From Spisula solida (Eukaryota; Mollusca; Bivalvia; Venerida; Mactridae), in the NCBI GenBank assembly GCA_947247005.1, contig OX365955.1, positions 21,371,322 to 21,435,321 on the forward strand: a DNA stretch of 64,000 bases, read 5' to 3'. The position numbers and the translations under genes are program-made. The notes under the pieces are model-generated. The model was given only the letters and a program-made list of their open reading frames with translations. It ran no database searches and was not told where the DNA came from. Position 1 is the stretch's first letter. The number at the start of each line of letters is the position of its first letter. This document shows positions 1 through 11,776 of the stretch, piece after piece.

Positions 1-112
1 TATAAAGCGATTCGGTACAGCTTTTGTTTCGTTAATGAAACCTAAACTTAAATATTAATTTAATTTAATATTACTAATTTTGAACAATAATGACTTCTCT
101 TTTTCTTACCAG

Positions 113-2228
113 TGTTCGCACAGCCTCCGCCTCCACCGGAAGTGCCGACAGATCAGGATAAAATTCGGTTAAATCCTACGATACCAGATCAAACAAACAC
201 AGCCGCCAATGTCATGGTCCTACCCGATTGTACGGACATTATATGTACGATGGAATATATTCCTGAAGAATGCAGTGTAAAACCGGTGCTGACACGGAAT
301 GGTGTCAACTGTACAGGGTGCAGCCAATGGAAAGAGATCTGTAAGAGAGACCAAACTGAGACACAGACAGTCATGCCAACAGATGTCGCCTGCCCCATCG
401 CATCTTGTCCAAACATTAAAATTCCGCCAGAGTGCGTGATACGGGAGACCTATTTGTATTTAGGAAAGACGTGCGATAAATGTCCAACACGTAAAGCTAA
501 TTGCCCTTCAAACGTTATTGCTACCAATGAAGTCAGTTGTCCTGTTCAAGCATGCACTCTACAATTGATTCCGAAAGAGTGTAGAGAAGTTCCAATTTTT
601 GATCACAATGGAATTACTTGTAACGGTTGCCCACAGTGGCGACCTGGATGCCAACCTATGGGACAAGGAGGTCGGTTTCCACGTATAGCTTGTCCTTTGA
701 TCCGCTGTGATACGTACGTACCTGATGAATGCCGCATTGTACAGGAATATGAATACGGTGGTCAAATGTGCAAGAAATGTCCAACATGGCGTGAGGGCTG
801 CAGAGTGGCAGAGAGGAGTGCATTTATGACAGGATCAGTATGGGGTGGGGCTGTAGATCACAATGGAAATCAAGTTAGACAAACACTATGTCCAAGATTT
901 CCTTGTCGTGAACTTAATGTTCCATCGAATTGTATTCAAGAACAACCGTTTGAATACAGAGGCGTACCTTGTTTTAAATGCCCCACAGTACGTCCTGAAT
1001 GCATGTCAGCCAGAAATATCGAATTAAACCAAGCTACACCAGTGCCAGAGTTGCCATGTCCATTATTGAAATGTGAGAGACGATTTGGTGTCCCGGCAGA
1101 CTGTTATCAACCGGAACAATACATGACGAGAGGAAAGGTTTGTCAAGGATGTCCGTCTATAAAACCAGAATGTCGAATGGTTGAAACTCCGCGACCAATC
1201 ATTGCAGTAGATCCCATGGTGACAGGTCGTCCAGATACGTCAGACATCCCGTGTCCCAGGATTGGTTGCCCGCTTATTTACATACCACCGGAATGCCGAG
1301 AAGAAACTAGTTACCAGGTCAATGGCAGATCATGTCCAGGTTGCCCGGTATACAGAGAAGGATGTATGCCTAGATTGGCCAGTCCAATCCCGACTCCTAA
1401 TACACTGTTCCCGGAAATACCTGCACGCGTTACAGAGGTACAATGTCCGACCAGAGCATGTCCGACGAATGATATACCATCAGAGTGCCGTATAGAAACG
1501 CCATACCAATATCAAGGAAGAACGTGTTATGATTGTCCAAAATGGCGGGAAAGTTGCACACAGCGACAAAATGTTGGCGGCGTCCAAAATGTGGCATGTC
1601 CTATGTTCGGTTGTAACAGAATGTACATTCCTCCCGAATGTCGGGAAGAAAAAACATTCCAGATACGTGGAGTTACCTGTAAAATGTGTCCCCAATGGCG
1701 GGAAGGGTGTATTCCGTCTGGAGAACGGCTTATCATTGACCCAACTCGCCCGCAATCAACAACACGTGCACCACCAGTTGTTAAAACACCAGCTCCTGAA
1801 ATGGCTTGTCCAATGGTACCATGCCCAAGGATATATATTCCTGAACAATGCCGACTGGAACAGCCTTATGATTTCGAAGGGAAGACTTGTTATAAATGTC
1901 CAACATGGCGGGAAAGTTGCAGGAAGTCAAACAATGGCCAAGCTGTTTCCACTACAAAAGCACCAACCGTACAAGATTCTGGTTTTAAGATACCGACTAA
2001 CTCACCATCGCTGACTGATTTTAAAGGCGTACTTCCGGTAAACAGGATCATAGATTCTGTGAATGCTGCAACCTGTCCACCATTAAGATGTCCTGAAATG
2101 TTCATACCGTTCATGTGTATGGAAGAAACCACATACGTATACCAGAGACGTACTTGTCGTGGATGCCCAAGATGGCGGTTAGGATGTAACGCACAAACCA
2201 ACGTACCTTTAAACACAAACCCCAATGG
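113..2228 (+). CDS. Large internal exon of a cysteine-rich tandem-repeat protein
   Basis: One open exon of about 705 codons. It follows a splice acceptor (TTTTTCTTACCAG ending at 112) and ends at a GG|GTAAGT donor at 2228/2229. It enters one base into a codon and leaves after two. The translation holds 11 imperfect repeats of about 40 residues, each with six cysteines in the pattern CPxxxC, IPxEC, GxxC, CP.WRxGC. Linkers rich in Pro/Thr separate the repeats, the longest lying between repeats 9, 10 and 11. The spacing suggests three disulphides per unit and an extracellular or matrix protein, as in VWC-like or shell/byssus matrix proteins. That role is inference; I do not recognise a named family. 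The signal peptide would lie in exons before the window. The open frame begins with a GTG that is partly intron, so there is no start codon here. Confidence 0.85.
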
Positions 2229-2318
2229 GTAAGTTAAACATCAGTTACATGTTTGATATCTTGTTCAATGTTCACTTGTATAATACTTTTAACATCTGAA
2301 ACAATTTTAAGTGTTTAA

Positions 2319-2428
2319 GCTCTGCGTTCAACGAAAAATTACGTGACGTACGTTTCGTACCTGTTTCGTTCCTGTTGCGTACCAGGTACGAAACGTGTGT
2401 CATGTAATTCTTCCGTTGAACGCAGGGC
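2319..2428. repeat. Fold-back element, family 1, copy A
   Basis: An almost perfect 110-bp palindrome. The arms begin GCTCTGCGTTCAACG and end with its complement, and the centre contains CGTACC..GGTACG. A related copy lies at 4268-4365. No clear target duplication. It resembles a non-autonomous fold-back or MITE element. Confidence 0.8.
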
Positions 2429-2663
2429 TGGAAGAGAGCCCAACGTAACAACTTTCTTTACAATCTAAGCTTAGTGAGCGAGCTAGTATTTTCCAACGCT
2501 AGGTCTGTTTCATTGACATAAATTCCGTCCTTTGTAAAATACTGTTTTACTGCGAAGGAGTTGAGTGCATATTATTCTTTTATTATGGTATTATTTTCTC
2601 GAATTCACTGCTTGAAAGCTTTGGCAAATATTTTTAAGTACATCTTTATGATTTTTATTACAG

Positions 2664-2706
2664 AATTCTATCGTTTAGTCTCTTCAATGAGTTGTTCGCC
2701 ACGTGA
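2664..2706 (+). CDS. Probable last coding exon of the cysteine-rich gene
   Basis: An acceptor with a T-rich tract (ATTTTTATTACAG) ends at 2663. Joining the preceding exon in its own phase (GG + A) gives a 14-codon tail, GILSFSLFNELFAT, then TGA at 2704-2706. The phase match and the nearby stop support a terminal exon. A GTAAGC directly after (2708) could instead be a donor in another frame. An AATAAA lies at 3808-3813 on this strand, which would imply a long 3' UTR running through the 31-bp minisatellite. Confidence 0.45.
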
Positions 2707-2799
2707 GGTAAGCCAGGGAACAATATTGATGTGTTGGAGAGAGCAACCAAACAACAAATCTATATAGACGAGGTGTAGTTCCTGGCCACATAGTGCCGA

Positions 2800-3478
2800 T
2801 CGGCGTTTTATGTAGACATTTCTACAAGATGTACACGTGTACGTTTATGTAGACATTTCTACAAGATGTGCACATACACGTGCGCGTTCATGTGAACGTT
2901 TCTACAAGATGGGTGTGTTTATTGGAACATTTGTACAAGACTTGCGTGTTTTTGTGACCTTTTATCTAAGATGTGTGCGTTTATAATATGGACGTTTAAA
3001 ACTACAAGATTAGTGCGTTTCTGTGAACATTGATACAAAAGTGTGCGTTTATGTGGACATTTCTACAAGATATATGCGTTTATGTGAACTTTTCTACAAG
3101 ATGTGCGCGTTCGTGTGAACATTTCTACAAGACATGCGTGTTTATGGGAACATTTCTACAAGGATTGTGTTGTTTTTGTGACCATTTATGTAAGATGTGT
3201 GTGTTTATGTGGACGTTTCTACAAGATGTGTGCGTTTATGTGGACGTTTCTACAAGTTGTGTGCGTTTATGTGGACGTTTCTACAAGATGTGTGCGTTTC
3301 TGCGAACATTTCTGGAAGATTGTGCGTTTATGTGGATATTTCTACATAATGTGTGCGTTTATGTGAACTTTTCTACAAAATGTGTGCGTTCATGTGGACA
3401 TTTCTTTAAGATACATGCGTTTATGTGAACTTTTCTACAAAATGTGTATGTTGGAACATTTCTGCAAGACGTGTATGC
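2800..3478. repeat. 31-bp minisatellite
   Basis: About 20 degenerate units of roughly 31 bp (GTGTGCGTTTATGTGGACAT then TTCTACAAGAT), more degenerate at both edges. Open frames across it are by-products of the repeat. It lies in the putative 3' UTR or downstream of the cysteine-rich gene. Confidence 0.9.
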
Positions 3479-4267
3479 CCTATAGTGGATGTGACCCCAT
3501 AGTATAGAATAATACATGGGACAAGCATCCATATCGTCGAAATATGTTCTGTATGTTAGAAATCCATATATTCTTACTTACGTTAAATTTGTCCGACATG
3601 CTATTTGTGCACGTGTATATATTGGCGATGTCCTGTAAGGTCATCATGTTGGATTTGTTATTATGACTACATGCATCGTGTGTATTGTATGAGCGCATGT
3701 TTGGTACAATAATACATTTCTGTTTTATATTTTTTATGAAGACAATATGTATTTATTGTCATTATATTGTATTACTTTTTCGTAAAAATGTCGTATCATT
3801 TTAAATCAATAAATGTACTACTTAAATATTGTTTTTCATAGTTTCCTTTAGCTATTTATGTAGAGCTTATACTCTCCATACATGTGTACATTCATATGCC
3901 GGTATGCATGAAACACATACACATTTATGCTATATAAGACATTACTGTTACTACCTAGTAATTGGCCCTAATAACCAAATGAATGTTTCACTTATAAGAC
4001 GATTGTTTCAGGAGAGTGACGGACCTAGGGCTTAGTGGGTTGCAATTAAACACTGTCCCATAAAAGGAGTAGCATATCCAGGCGATGGTCTGAATAACAT
4101 GGTGTATAACGTGGAAGTTACTGCACGACTTTATCAGAAAGGCCTTTGGAACAAATGTTTAGAGTACCACGCACAGACAGTACTTCAGTCACATGGACGC
4201 TTCTCATGCTATACTTGGCCAACCTATCCGTGTTCTATATAGTATAGACCAAGGTAGCTTTATATCA

Positions 4268-4365
4268 GCCCTGCGTTCAAGGAAAAATCACGTGACGCAC
4301 GTTTCGTACCTGTAACGTACCAGGTACGTAACGTGCGTCACGTTATTTTTCCTTGAACGTAGAGC
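4268..4365. repeat. Fold-back element, family 1, copy B
   Basis: A 98-bp palindrome whose arms start GCCCTGCGTTCAAGG. It shares the GTTTCGTACCTGT and GTACCAGGTACG core with copy A at 2319-2428 but has its own compensating changes. No obvious target duplication. Confidence 0.8.
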
Positions 4366-4382
4366 AGTACAGTTAGGGCGAC

Positions 4383-4478
4383 TTCGGAACGTCGTGGCCT
4401 GGGATCGAACCAGTAACTTGATGTACCCGATGTGGATGTTCTATCCACTCGACTGTCGGGACCGGTTCCTGATTCACA
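4383..4478 (-). repeat. tRNA-like SINE head fragment
   Basis: Read on the minus strand there is an A-box-like GTCGAGTGGATAG (4441-4453) and a canonical B box GGTTCGATCCC (4401-4411) at tRNA-like spacing. The cloverleaf is not convincing, so I call it a tRNA-derived SINE remnant rather than a tRNA gene. Confidence 0.5.
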
Positions 4479-4869
4479 AAATACATGAATACATACATGT
4501 AGCAATACTTGCATTGAAAATCACATCAGTCTTGTATTTAAAAAAAAACAGTCAAGAAATTGATAAAACAAAATTATGTAAAACAATTATAATTGTCGAT
4601 ATTTTTCAGTGTACAATTTGTATATGAAGTCTCGACTATTCACGGTTAGTGTCAAACCGCTCATACCAAGTCGTTACAAGATGGGAATACACAATCTCTG
4701 ATCGAAACGAAAGTATATACCCGAGGCGGTGTATCAATCTAATTACAAGGAAATTATCAATTTATGACAGAATTATACTGCGTTCATTGACAACCTGTCA
4801 ATTAATTTTAACATTTAAATTATTTTATATTGACATTCAATTATTTATCAATTAGTGCACGTTTTATTC

Positions 4870-6490
4870 AGGTACACGAGGCTTGTTTATTCCGGAAGAA
4901 CTTATTTACTTCTATTTGAGTCATATTTTTGACCAATCAGATCAGACAAGGAAAACAAAACTTTAGCGGAAGTAACTTTGTCTTCCGACTTGCGGCGCTA
5001 TCTTTTTGGCGAAATTGTCAGTAAAGTTGAAGTGTACAAGGGTCATTCAATATACAGAATAATGCCAACTATCTCATAAGTTCTTAAGTACAATATTGAT
5101 TGTTTAAGCATCGACATAATCATTCAAAGTAATTTAACTTTCCTTGTGAAAATGATCGACAATCTTCATATCTCCTATTCACGCTACAAGGCAACTACGC
5201 ACATATCATGGGGGGAAATATGTGCACTTTAATATTTTAACTTAAGTCAAATATTTAAGTTTTTTTCTTAAGATGAATTGTGAATACCAACCCTGATACC
5301 ATAACTAAGTTTAAAAAACATTTATTCATGCTGGCATCGACCTTTCATGTTATGAGTGAAATGACATGATCATCGTCAAAGACCTTGGACTAGGTTACTG
5401 CCTGCTTAGAGGATAAACGCATAGAAGTCAATATGCTCGGAAAAGCGATGTCATATGATGTCATATTGGTGATTTAATAATGGGTTATACAATAATAAAT
5501 GAACACTTACTTTTATGATTTATTGCATAGAAATGTCCTAATATGATATTATATTTATGAAAGCTACGATAATGATGAACTCGCGTAGATAAGTATGTCC
5601 ATTTCAGAAAATTGATGGAAACCTGGCTCATTCGGGGCATCGACTCCATTGTGTTTCAGGAATGGATATATGTCAGTATTAACTATCTGTATGGTTGCCA
5701 TTTATTCCCTTGTCCCAAGGTAAGTTAGTATGGGTCATCAAATGGGTACTCTTGATGTCCAATTGTTCTGAAATATAGCAATAACATATTTAACACCCCT
5801 TGCATTCCCAGTATAATTTTTTGCATTGTGATTTGGTAAACATATAGATCACAACACTATGGACAAAGCAAATCTGCAAAATGCAGTCATATTATCAGGA
5901 CATTTCTATAATGTAATCATGAATATTCAGGGAAACATTGTTTATATATATGTTATAACTTCCAGCTAAAGTTTGAGTAATATCGAGCTGATCATAACAA
6001 AATTATAAGCATTTTCTCGTTATATATTGATCATCCCTCGTATATAGTCATAGAACAAGATATCGTGGCTACATTTAGGTCAGTCATAATATTGACAATA
6101 AGCTGTTTTAACTTTCCCTCTGTGGCATTCGTTTGCACATTATCAAAATCAAGTATGGTGCTTGAATTCTGTCATATCGTCATTTTGTATGTAGTATTTC
6201 GGCTCATGACATCGTTGTCATATTACACACAAAGTGGCAAAACAACTAGATAGGTTAAGTAGGTCGAGGTGATAGGTCATTATTACTATATGTCATGCTA
6301 ACGCACAACAAGCGACACTATATGCGCTTGTGTGGAGGCTATATAATACCAGAAGTATGATAAGACAGTATTATAAAGATAATTAATTTGTTAATGCTTA
6401 TGACGCTATCACACTGCAACATTATTAACGTATGCCTGGCGTATTCAAAGTATATACAAGCCGCGACATGCGCTGGAGATGAACTAAAAA
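4870..6490. other. Gene-free stretch
   Basis: AT-rich sequence without a supported gene. There are short open frames only and no tandem array. One small acceptor/donor-bounded segment is discussed under rejected items. Confidence 0.5.
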
Positions 6491-6501
6491 CAATGTGCGG
6501 C

Positions 6502-6624
6502 CACTGGCACTCGACCAGACAAACTATTTATAAATAGCCGTGGCCTATAATTTATATAATATTATAAATATAGATTATAGGCCACGGCAATTGATAGAAT
6601 TGTTTCTCTGGTGGAGTGTCAGTG
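6502..6624. repeat. Long palindrome (fold-back element)
   Basis: Outer arms CACTGGCACTCGACCAG (from 6502) pair with CTGGTGGAGTGTCAGTG (to 6624). Inner arms GCCGTGGCCTATAAT (6537-6551) pair with ATTATAGGCCACGGC (6574-6588) around an AT-rich loop. A single copy in the window. Confidence 0.75.
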
Positions 6625-6797
6625 TGTGCGGCCCCATTTGGACGTATACGCAATGTTTGCCATTAGTAGGCATGTGACCACACTACTACGTACTTATGAT
6701 ACGTCACAGGCGTTCTCGTCTTGTTCAATTTTTATGGATTCTGTATTATGATAGTACGGTATATGGTTATATATGTATTGTGAGTAAAATAATTACA

Positions 6798-6803
6798 TTT
6801 ATT
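6798..6803 (-). terminator. Poly(A) signal of the aldo-keto reductase gene
   Basis: AATAAA on the minus strand, 86 bases beyond the TAA stop of the last exon. This supports 6889 as the true end of the coding region. Confidence 0.55.
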
Positions 6804-6888
6804 TGTTGTGTGGTCAATATGACATAGATTTACCAAAAACGCTTTTATCATAGCGTTGTAGTGTGACAGTGCCATTGAATTATTACAC

Positions 6889-6975
6889 TTACATAGGTTC
6901 TTTGTAAAACCTCATATTTCTATCCAGTGCTTTGATTTGTGTCATTTCTTCTTCGGTAAGATCAAAGTCAAACAG
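6889..6975 (-). CDS. Aldo-keto reductase exon 9 (last)
   Basis: Acceptor CTACTTTCAG before 6975. Encodes residues 285-312, starting LFDFDLTEEEM, the usual helix after the cofactor loop, and ends RFYKEPM then TAA at 6889-6891. Family members usually continue another 12-15 residues to a tail like HPxYPF, which is missing here. The stop overlaps a perfect donor (AT|GTAAGTG), so splicing to one more exon would avoid it. I saw no convincing further exon, and AATAAA lies just beyond. Confidence 0.85.
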   Translation of the reverse strand: MFDFDLTEEEMTQIKALDRNMRFYKEPM

Positions 6976-7547
6976 CTGAAAGTAGACACCAGTTTATTTT
7001 GCATACTTTTATATACAATATTCACAACGAAAAACCAGTTGCGTTGAAGGCAGCTTTGTTCATTGATGGCAGATTAGAAATATTTATTCGCGGGTTTGGT
7101 AGAATATGATTTTACTATGTTTGTTTTCGTTTTTCTTTGAATTTTAGCGTAACTAAATTCGGTTACTATGACTACTGTTATAGCAATAACCCAACAATTT
7201 ACCAGGTTTGCCAGCCCACATTCGTCCATAACATAATGAGCAACTGACACGTAATAGTCTTACATTATACATAGCATGTTATCCTGTCTCCTTACCTTTT
7301 ATAAGTATCAGCTAAAACATCGCACACCAGTTCATTGAGTCAGAATACAAGACAATTTGCTTTGATACTTTAACATAAAGTTCACATCAACAAGACCCCA
7401 TAAAATAAAGGTCCATTCTTGCTGTTTTACTTAAGATTGTCACAAGGATATTAGTAATCTCTACTACTTTGAATTCAGTTTAAAATGGATTCCTTTGTAG
7501 AAATTCATTGTTTAAGACCGTGAGTATGGTTTATGAGTGTAACTTAC

Positions 7548-7631
7548 ATTAATATTTTGTTGAATTCTTGACGGGTTTATACTTTTAGGTATTACAGCTA
7601 CACCAGTCTGAAGATGGTATCTCAATACAAC
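7548..7631 (-). CDS. Aldo-keto reductase exon 8
   Basis: 84 bases, 28 codons, phase 0 at both ends, bounded by CAG and GTAAGT. Residues 257-284. Contains VAVIPKSINPSRIQQNIN, the IPKS..xxRIxxN signature that grips the 2'-phosphate of NADPH in AKR1-type enzymes. Confidence 0.93.
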
Positions 7632-8111
7632 CTGAAAATTAAAATATATTTTTATGATCTATGTTTTGAATGTTTGGGGTTTAAGTCCCGCGGACAGTAT
7701 TGTAGTCAGATGGAGAGCACTGTATACTTCGTCACTTTTTCCCAACAGTCGTGAAGCATCGGTTATTTCCGTAAATAAACCAGAGGTCTATTGCAATGCA
7801 TTAAAGTCCGAGGTAATCAGAATATTGCATTTGCATTTCGTCCGTGGTGATCAGAATGATTACCTGTCTACCACCTGCAATACTGATCAACCAATCATTG
7901 AGCTCGCCTTACACACTGAGCACCAAGCAAGAGAGCTACGCAGGCACAGTTTTACCGAATATTGTATGTCCCGGTCTGTGATCAAACCCGCAACCTCCCA
8001 TGATCCAACAATTTTTCAAAATATTCAGATTGTGTAATATATAATACATTTGCCACGGCTTTAAATATGTGCAGTATAAATAACATAAATTGTATGTTAT
8101 TGGTACATTAC

Positions 8112-8193
8112 CTGGGCAACAGATTTTCCTTTTGATTTGGCTATTCCTTGCAACACTGGATCTTCGAATGTGCTTGGTTCATGAGCCTCGCGC
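8112..8193 (-). CDS. Aldo-keto reductase exon 7
   Basis: 82 bases. It completes the Trp codon split with exon 6 (TG|G) and ends at CAG|GTAATG. Residues 229-256, including FEDPVLQGIAKSKGKSVAQ, the conserved helix before the cofactor-binding strand. Confidence 0.93.
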
Positions 8194-9062
8194 CTGAAAT
8201 CATTAAATAATTTTACTTAAAACCTGCTCCATGACGGTGTACCGAACGTGTATTTTCAGAAAGTTTTTTATATATACAACCGATTCATGCAATTATACCG
8301 GTAGGTTATATGATAAATATGTTGCTACATTTTGAAATGTGCAATATTATCATTTTGAATTCAGCATGACTATTATTTTGTAAATACATTTGTACGTGTA
8401 TAATGTTGTTCTTAAGGTTTCGCAATGCTTTAAACAGTAAATCATATCTTTTTCGAGTTAAACAATCTTACAATGATGTCATCACAATATATATGCTATA
8501 CGGTACTCAGTCTTACAGTGGGGTCTGGTCCACCTGAGAAGCGGGGGTTTGTGAGTTCTATTTCAGGTCGTTACGTAAATCAATGTTGTTAAAGCGGTAA
8601 ATGTAGTACACTTTTATGAAAAGCTTCTCGCTCAGCGTATCCATTCAAGTACATAACTAATTGACATAGTAAATAGTAAAGTAGGCCTACCCAGTTATAG
8701 TCTATTATCAAATTTGCGTTCGTTCAACCAACTTTACATTTAAACTCTGCAAGTCAAATGTTACACTAGGAAGCTGGCTTTTGACCCACTAAGGTACCCA
8801 TTTACACTGATCTGAATGAAGTGGAGCTATGAGGGTCATTATTTTGCTCCTAGCAAGTGGTCAAGTGTATACGGGGATGGAAATGGGACCTCTCGATTTT
8901 GAAGCGCGCCCTACCTCTAGGCGACCGCTCCCCATTTGGACGAGATAAAGGGTTGTCTCCACATGACAAAAATACAAAGGTACTGGTACTGTACCACCCC
9001 GATCATATTCCATATTCTTACTGCCCTGCTGGGGTTTCAATGACACAAGAACAATAACTTAC

Positions 9063-9169
9063 CACGGACGGAAAGGGGCTCCGAGCGGGGCGTACGCTGT
9101 AACTGCTAACCCCTTCTCTTTACAGTAGTTCCTCAAACGCTCATTTGAAAAGTACGGTGATATCTCAAT
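9063..9169 (-). CDS. Aldo-keto reductase exon 6
   Basis: 107 bases between a CAG acceptor and GTAAGT, leaving after two codon bases. Residues 194-228. Contains IEISPYFSNERL and VTAYAPLGAPFRPW, matching the family's Q.E..PY and AYSPLG..RPW strands around the barrel mouth. Confidence 0.93.
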
Positions 9170-9712
9170 CTGAAAAAGGATGACACGTCGACTTGATGTT
9201 TAATGTATCAAATAGACACATGTATTCAACGCTCGTCTATGTCATTCAACTTTCAGTTGTGTTTAGTGCCTTTTGTCTTCTCCAATCTTTGTCCTTGTGA
9301 CCTGAGCTTGTAATACATGTACTAGTATGTGTGCCCTTTTATGCCTTCTGTGTTCTACTGTTTCTTTTGCATGCTGCCCTTCCTGTCCGATTTGTTGGTA
9401 ACTTTTCAGTGCAATTATGAATAATACAGAAAAAATATAACAAACGATTTTCGTTCACTACGTAGCTAAATGTAGTTGAACATTGCTCCACTCTTTCAGG
9501 CGATAATTCTGATCATCTCGGCCTTTATGTATTGTAATAGAGGCAAGCGGAGACAAACGGTAATGGCCGAATATTCACGATTAGCATTATACATACATGT
9601 GTATGATGCTTTACGTCCCGGAAATCTATCCTCAAAAAATCTAAATAATTAACATTCGGTGGTATGGTATTTCTCGGTGGAAACTATAAAGAGAGGCAAT
9701 TCAATAGCTTAC

Positions 9713-9829
9713 CTGCATGTTGCTTGGTTTAATGGTACAACATGCTAATATTCTATCAGTTTGTCGTTTGTTGAAGTTTGAAATACCGATATTTTTAGCC
9801 AGACCAGCTTTGACACAAGCTTCCATCTC
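9713..9829 (-). CDS. Aldo-keto reductase exon 5
   Basis: 117 bases, 39 codons, phase 0 at both ends (TTGCAG acceptor, GTAAGC donor). Residues 155-193. Contains [15 protein letters not shown], the nearly invariant G.SNF motif whose Ser/Asn contact the nicotinamide. Confidence 0.95.
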
Positions 9830-10191
9830 CTGCAACAGAAACAACTTGTAATTGTTGAAGTTTATCCTTTCCATGTGCATGTTTAAAAAAGCGGTCCTTT
9901 ATGGGATCATAGTAACTAAAGCATCCGTAAATTAAACCATTGGAATAAAAACGCAACAGAAAATATAGCGTACGTCGCATTATTCCGGCATGGAGAAACT
10001 ATAAAAACTACAATGTATATATTATAGTAATAATAATTGTATAATAATATATACATGTATATAAATAATCTAGACGACACCATTTAACAGAAACATTTTT
10101 TTTAACAATAAGATATGGACGGCCTTTACCAACTCTTGCTAACGCGGGTGAAATTTTTTAATCCTGCTCTAAATATAAGACACGAGCATAC

Positions 10192-11262
10192 CTATATATG
10201 TCTTCTAGAGGATAACATGCCCACGCTATAATACCTACCTTCCATACGTCTTCTAGAGGATAACATGCCCACGCTATACTACCTACCTTCCATACGTCTT
10301 CTAGAGGATAACATGCCCACGCTATACTACATACCTTCCATACGTCTTCTAGAGGATAACATGCCCACGCTTTACTACCTACCTTCCATACGTCTTCTAG
10401 ATGATAACATGCCCACGCTATACTACCTACCTTCCATACGTCTTCTAGAGGATAACATGCCCACGCTATACTACCTACCTTCCATACGTCTTCTAGAGTA
10501 TAACATGGCCACGCTATACTACATACATGTACCTTCCATACATCTTCTAGAGGATAACATGTTTACGCTATACTACATACCTTCCATACGTCTTCTAGAG
10601 GATAACATGCCCACGCTATACTACATACCTATCATACATCTTCTAGAAGATAACATGTCCACGCTATATTACATACCTTCCATACATCTTCTAGAGGATA
10701 ACATGCCCACGCTATACTACCTACCTTCCATACATCTTCTAGAGGATAACATGTACATGCTATACTACATACCTTCCATACGTCTTCTAGAGGATAACAT
10801 GCCCACGCTACACTACCTACCTTCCATACGTCTTCTAGAGGATAACATGCCCACGCTATACTACATACATGTACCTTCCATACGTCTTCTAGAGGATAAC
10901 ATGTTCACGCTATACTACATACCTTCCATACGTCTTCTAGAGGATAACATGCCCACGCTATACTACATACATATCATACTTCTCTAGAAGATAACATGTC
11001 CACGCTATACTACATACATTCCATACGTCTTCTAGAGGATAACATGCCCACGCTATACTACCTACCTTCCATACATCTTCTAGAGGATAACATGTCCACG
11101 CTATACTACCTACCTTCCATACGTCTTCTAGAGGATAACATGCCCACGCTATACTACATACCTTCCATACGTCTTCTAGAGGATAACATGCCCACGCTAT
11201 ACTACCTACCTTCCATACATCTTCTAGAGGATAACATGCCCATGCTATACTACCATCCTCGT
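10192..11262. repeat. 48-bp minisatellite grown from AKR exon 4
   Basis: About 22 units of 48 bp (a few 54 bp from a 6-bp insertion, one about 47 bp near 10980). On the minus strand each unit reads GTAGGTAGTATAGCGTGGGC, then ATGTTATCCTCTAGAAGACG, then TATGGAAG. This is the last 13 codons of AKR exon 4 plus the first bases of the following intron, including its donor GTAGGT or GTATGT. The array starts exactly at the exon 4/intron 4 junction. Units are 16 codons and free of stops on the minus strand, so the first four or so units after exon 4 stay in frame until the one-base deletion near 10980. Confidence 0.95.
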
Positions 11263-11299
11263 TCTTTGGTGCAATAACTTCACCGCTAAAATCTTGATC
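11210..11299 (-). CDS. Aldo-keto reductase exon 4
   Basis: 90 bases, 30 codons, phase 0 at both ends. Acceptor TTTATTTAG before 11299; the first possible donor is at 11209 (GTAGGT). Residues 125-154, ending in SIAWACYPLEDVWK, equivalent to the family's D.LDTWKAME helix start that continues in exon 5. Its 3' half is the founder of the adjacent 48-bp array, so which of the many donor copies is used is uncertain. Confidence 0.9.
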
Positions 11300-11776
11300 C
11301 TAAATAAACATAAAAACAACAAAATTAAAGAAAGGAATATATAACTGGCAAAGCAGTCACACTCAAACTGTGTATGTAACCACAACGAACTGGCATTAAA
11401 CAAAATCGCTTAGCTGTATTTCATGTCATGTAAAAAACACTTGTAATAGGAAAACTACAAAAAACGCATTACAATGCCCCCTCGCACACACACAAGGATT
11501 ATATCTGCTTACAAACATCAGGAGTTGAGGTTATAAAAGACACATAAGGACTAAAAGAAGTCTTGCACAAATGATGTTAACATTATCCATCGAAATCAAA
11601 TGAAAGCGAACTAAATAATAAATTGCCTAGCTCGTACATCTAGCATTTACCATCCTAGTGTCATGCACTAGTATACAATTCTATACCTCTGAGCAAGTTC
11701 TGAGTGTGCTTCGGTGATACTAATATGTACAAAATGAGGCATAACAATGATAAGCGACATTTATTTTCAAACGTAC

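Noticed and set aside
3030..3428. Cysteine-rich open frame
   Set aside because: Comes from the 31-bp minisatellite, not from the cysteine-rich gene upstream.
5660..5719. 60-base segment between TTTCAG and AAG|GTAAGT, open and hydrophobic in a phase fitting the cysteine-rich exon
   Set aside because: Very short, 3 kb away and competing with the better placed 2664 exon; chance cannot be excluded.
7654..8037. 127-residue plus-strand open frame
   Set aside because: Lies in AKR intron 7 over dispersed-repeat sequence (GTGATCAGAATGAT phrases shared with 18365 and 24010); no splice or homology support.
10265..11277. Plus-strand open frames with repeated LLEDNMPTLYY units
   Set aside because: They are the 48-bp minisatellite read on the wrong strand; the founder sequence is coding on the minus strand (AKR exon 4).
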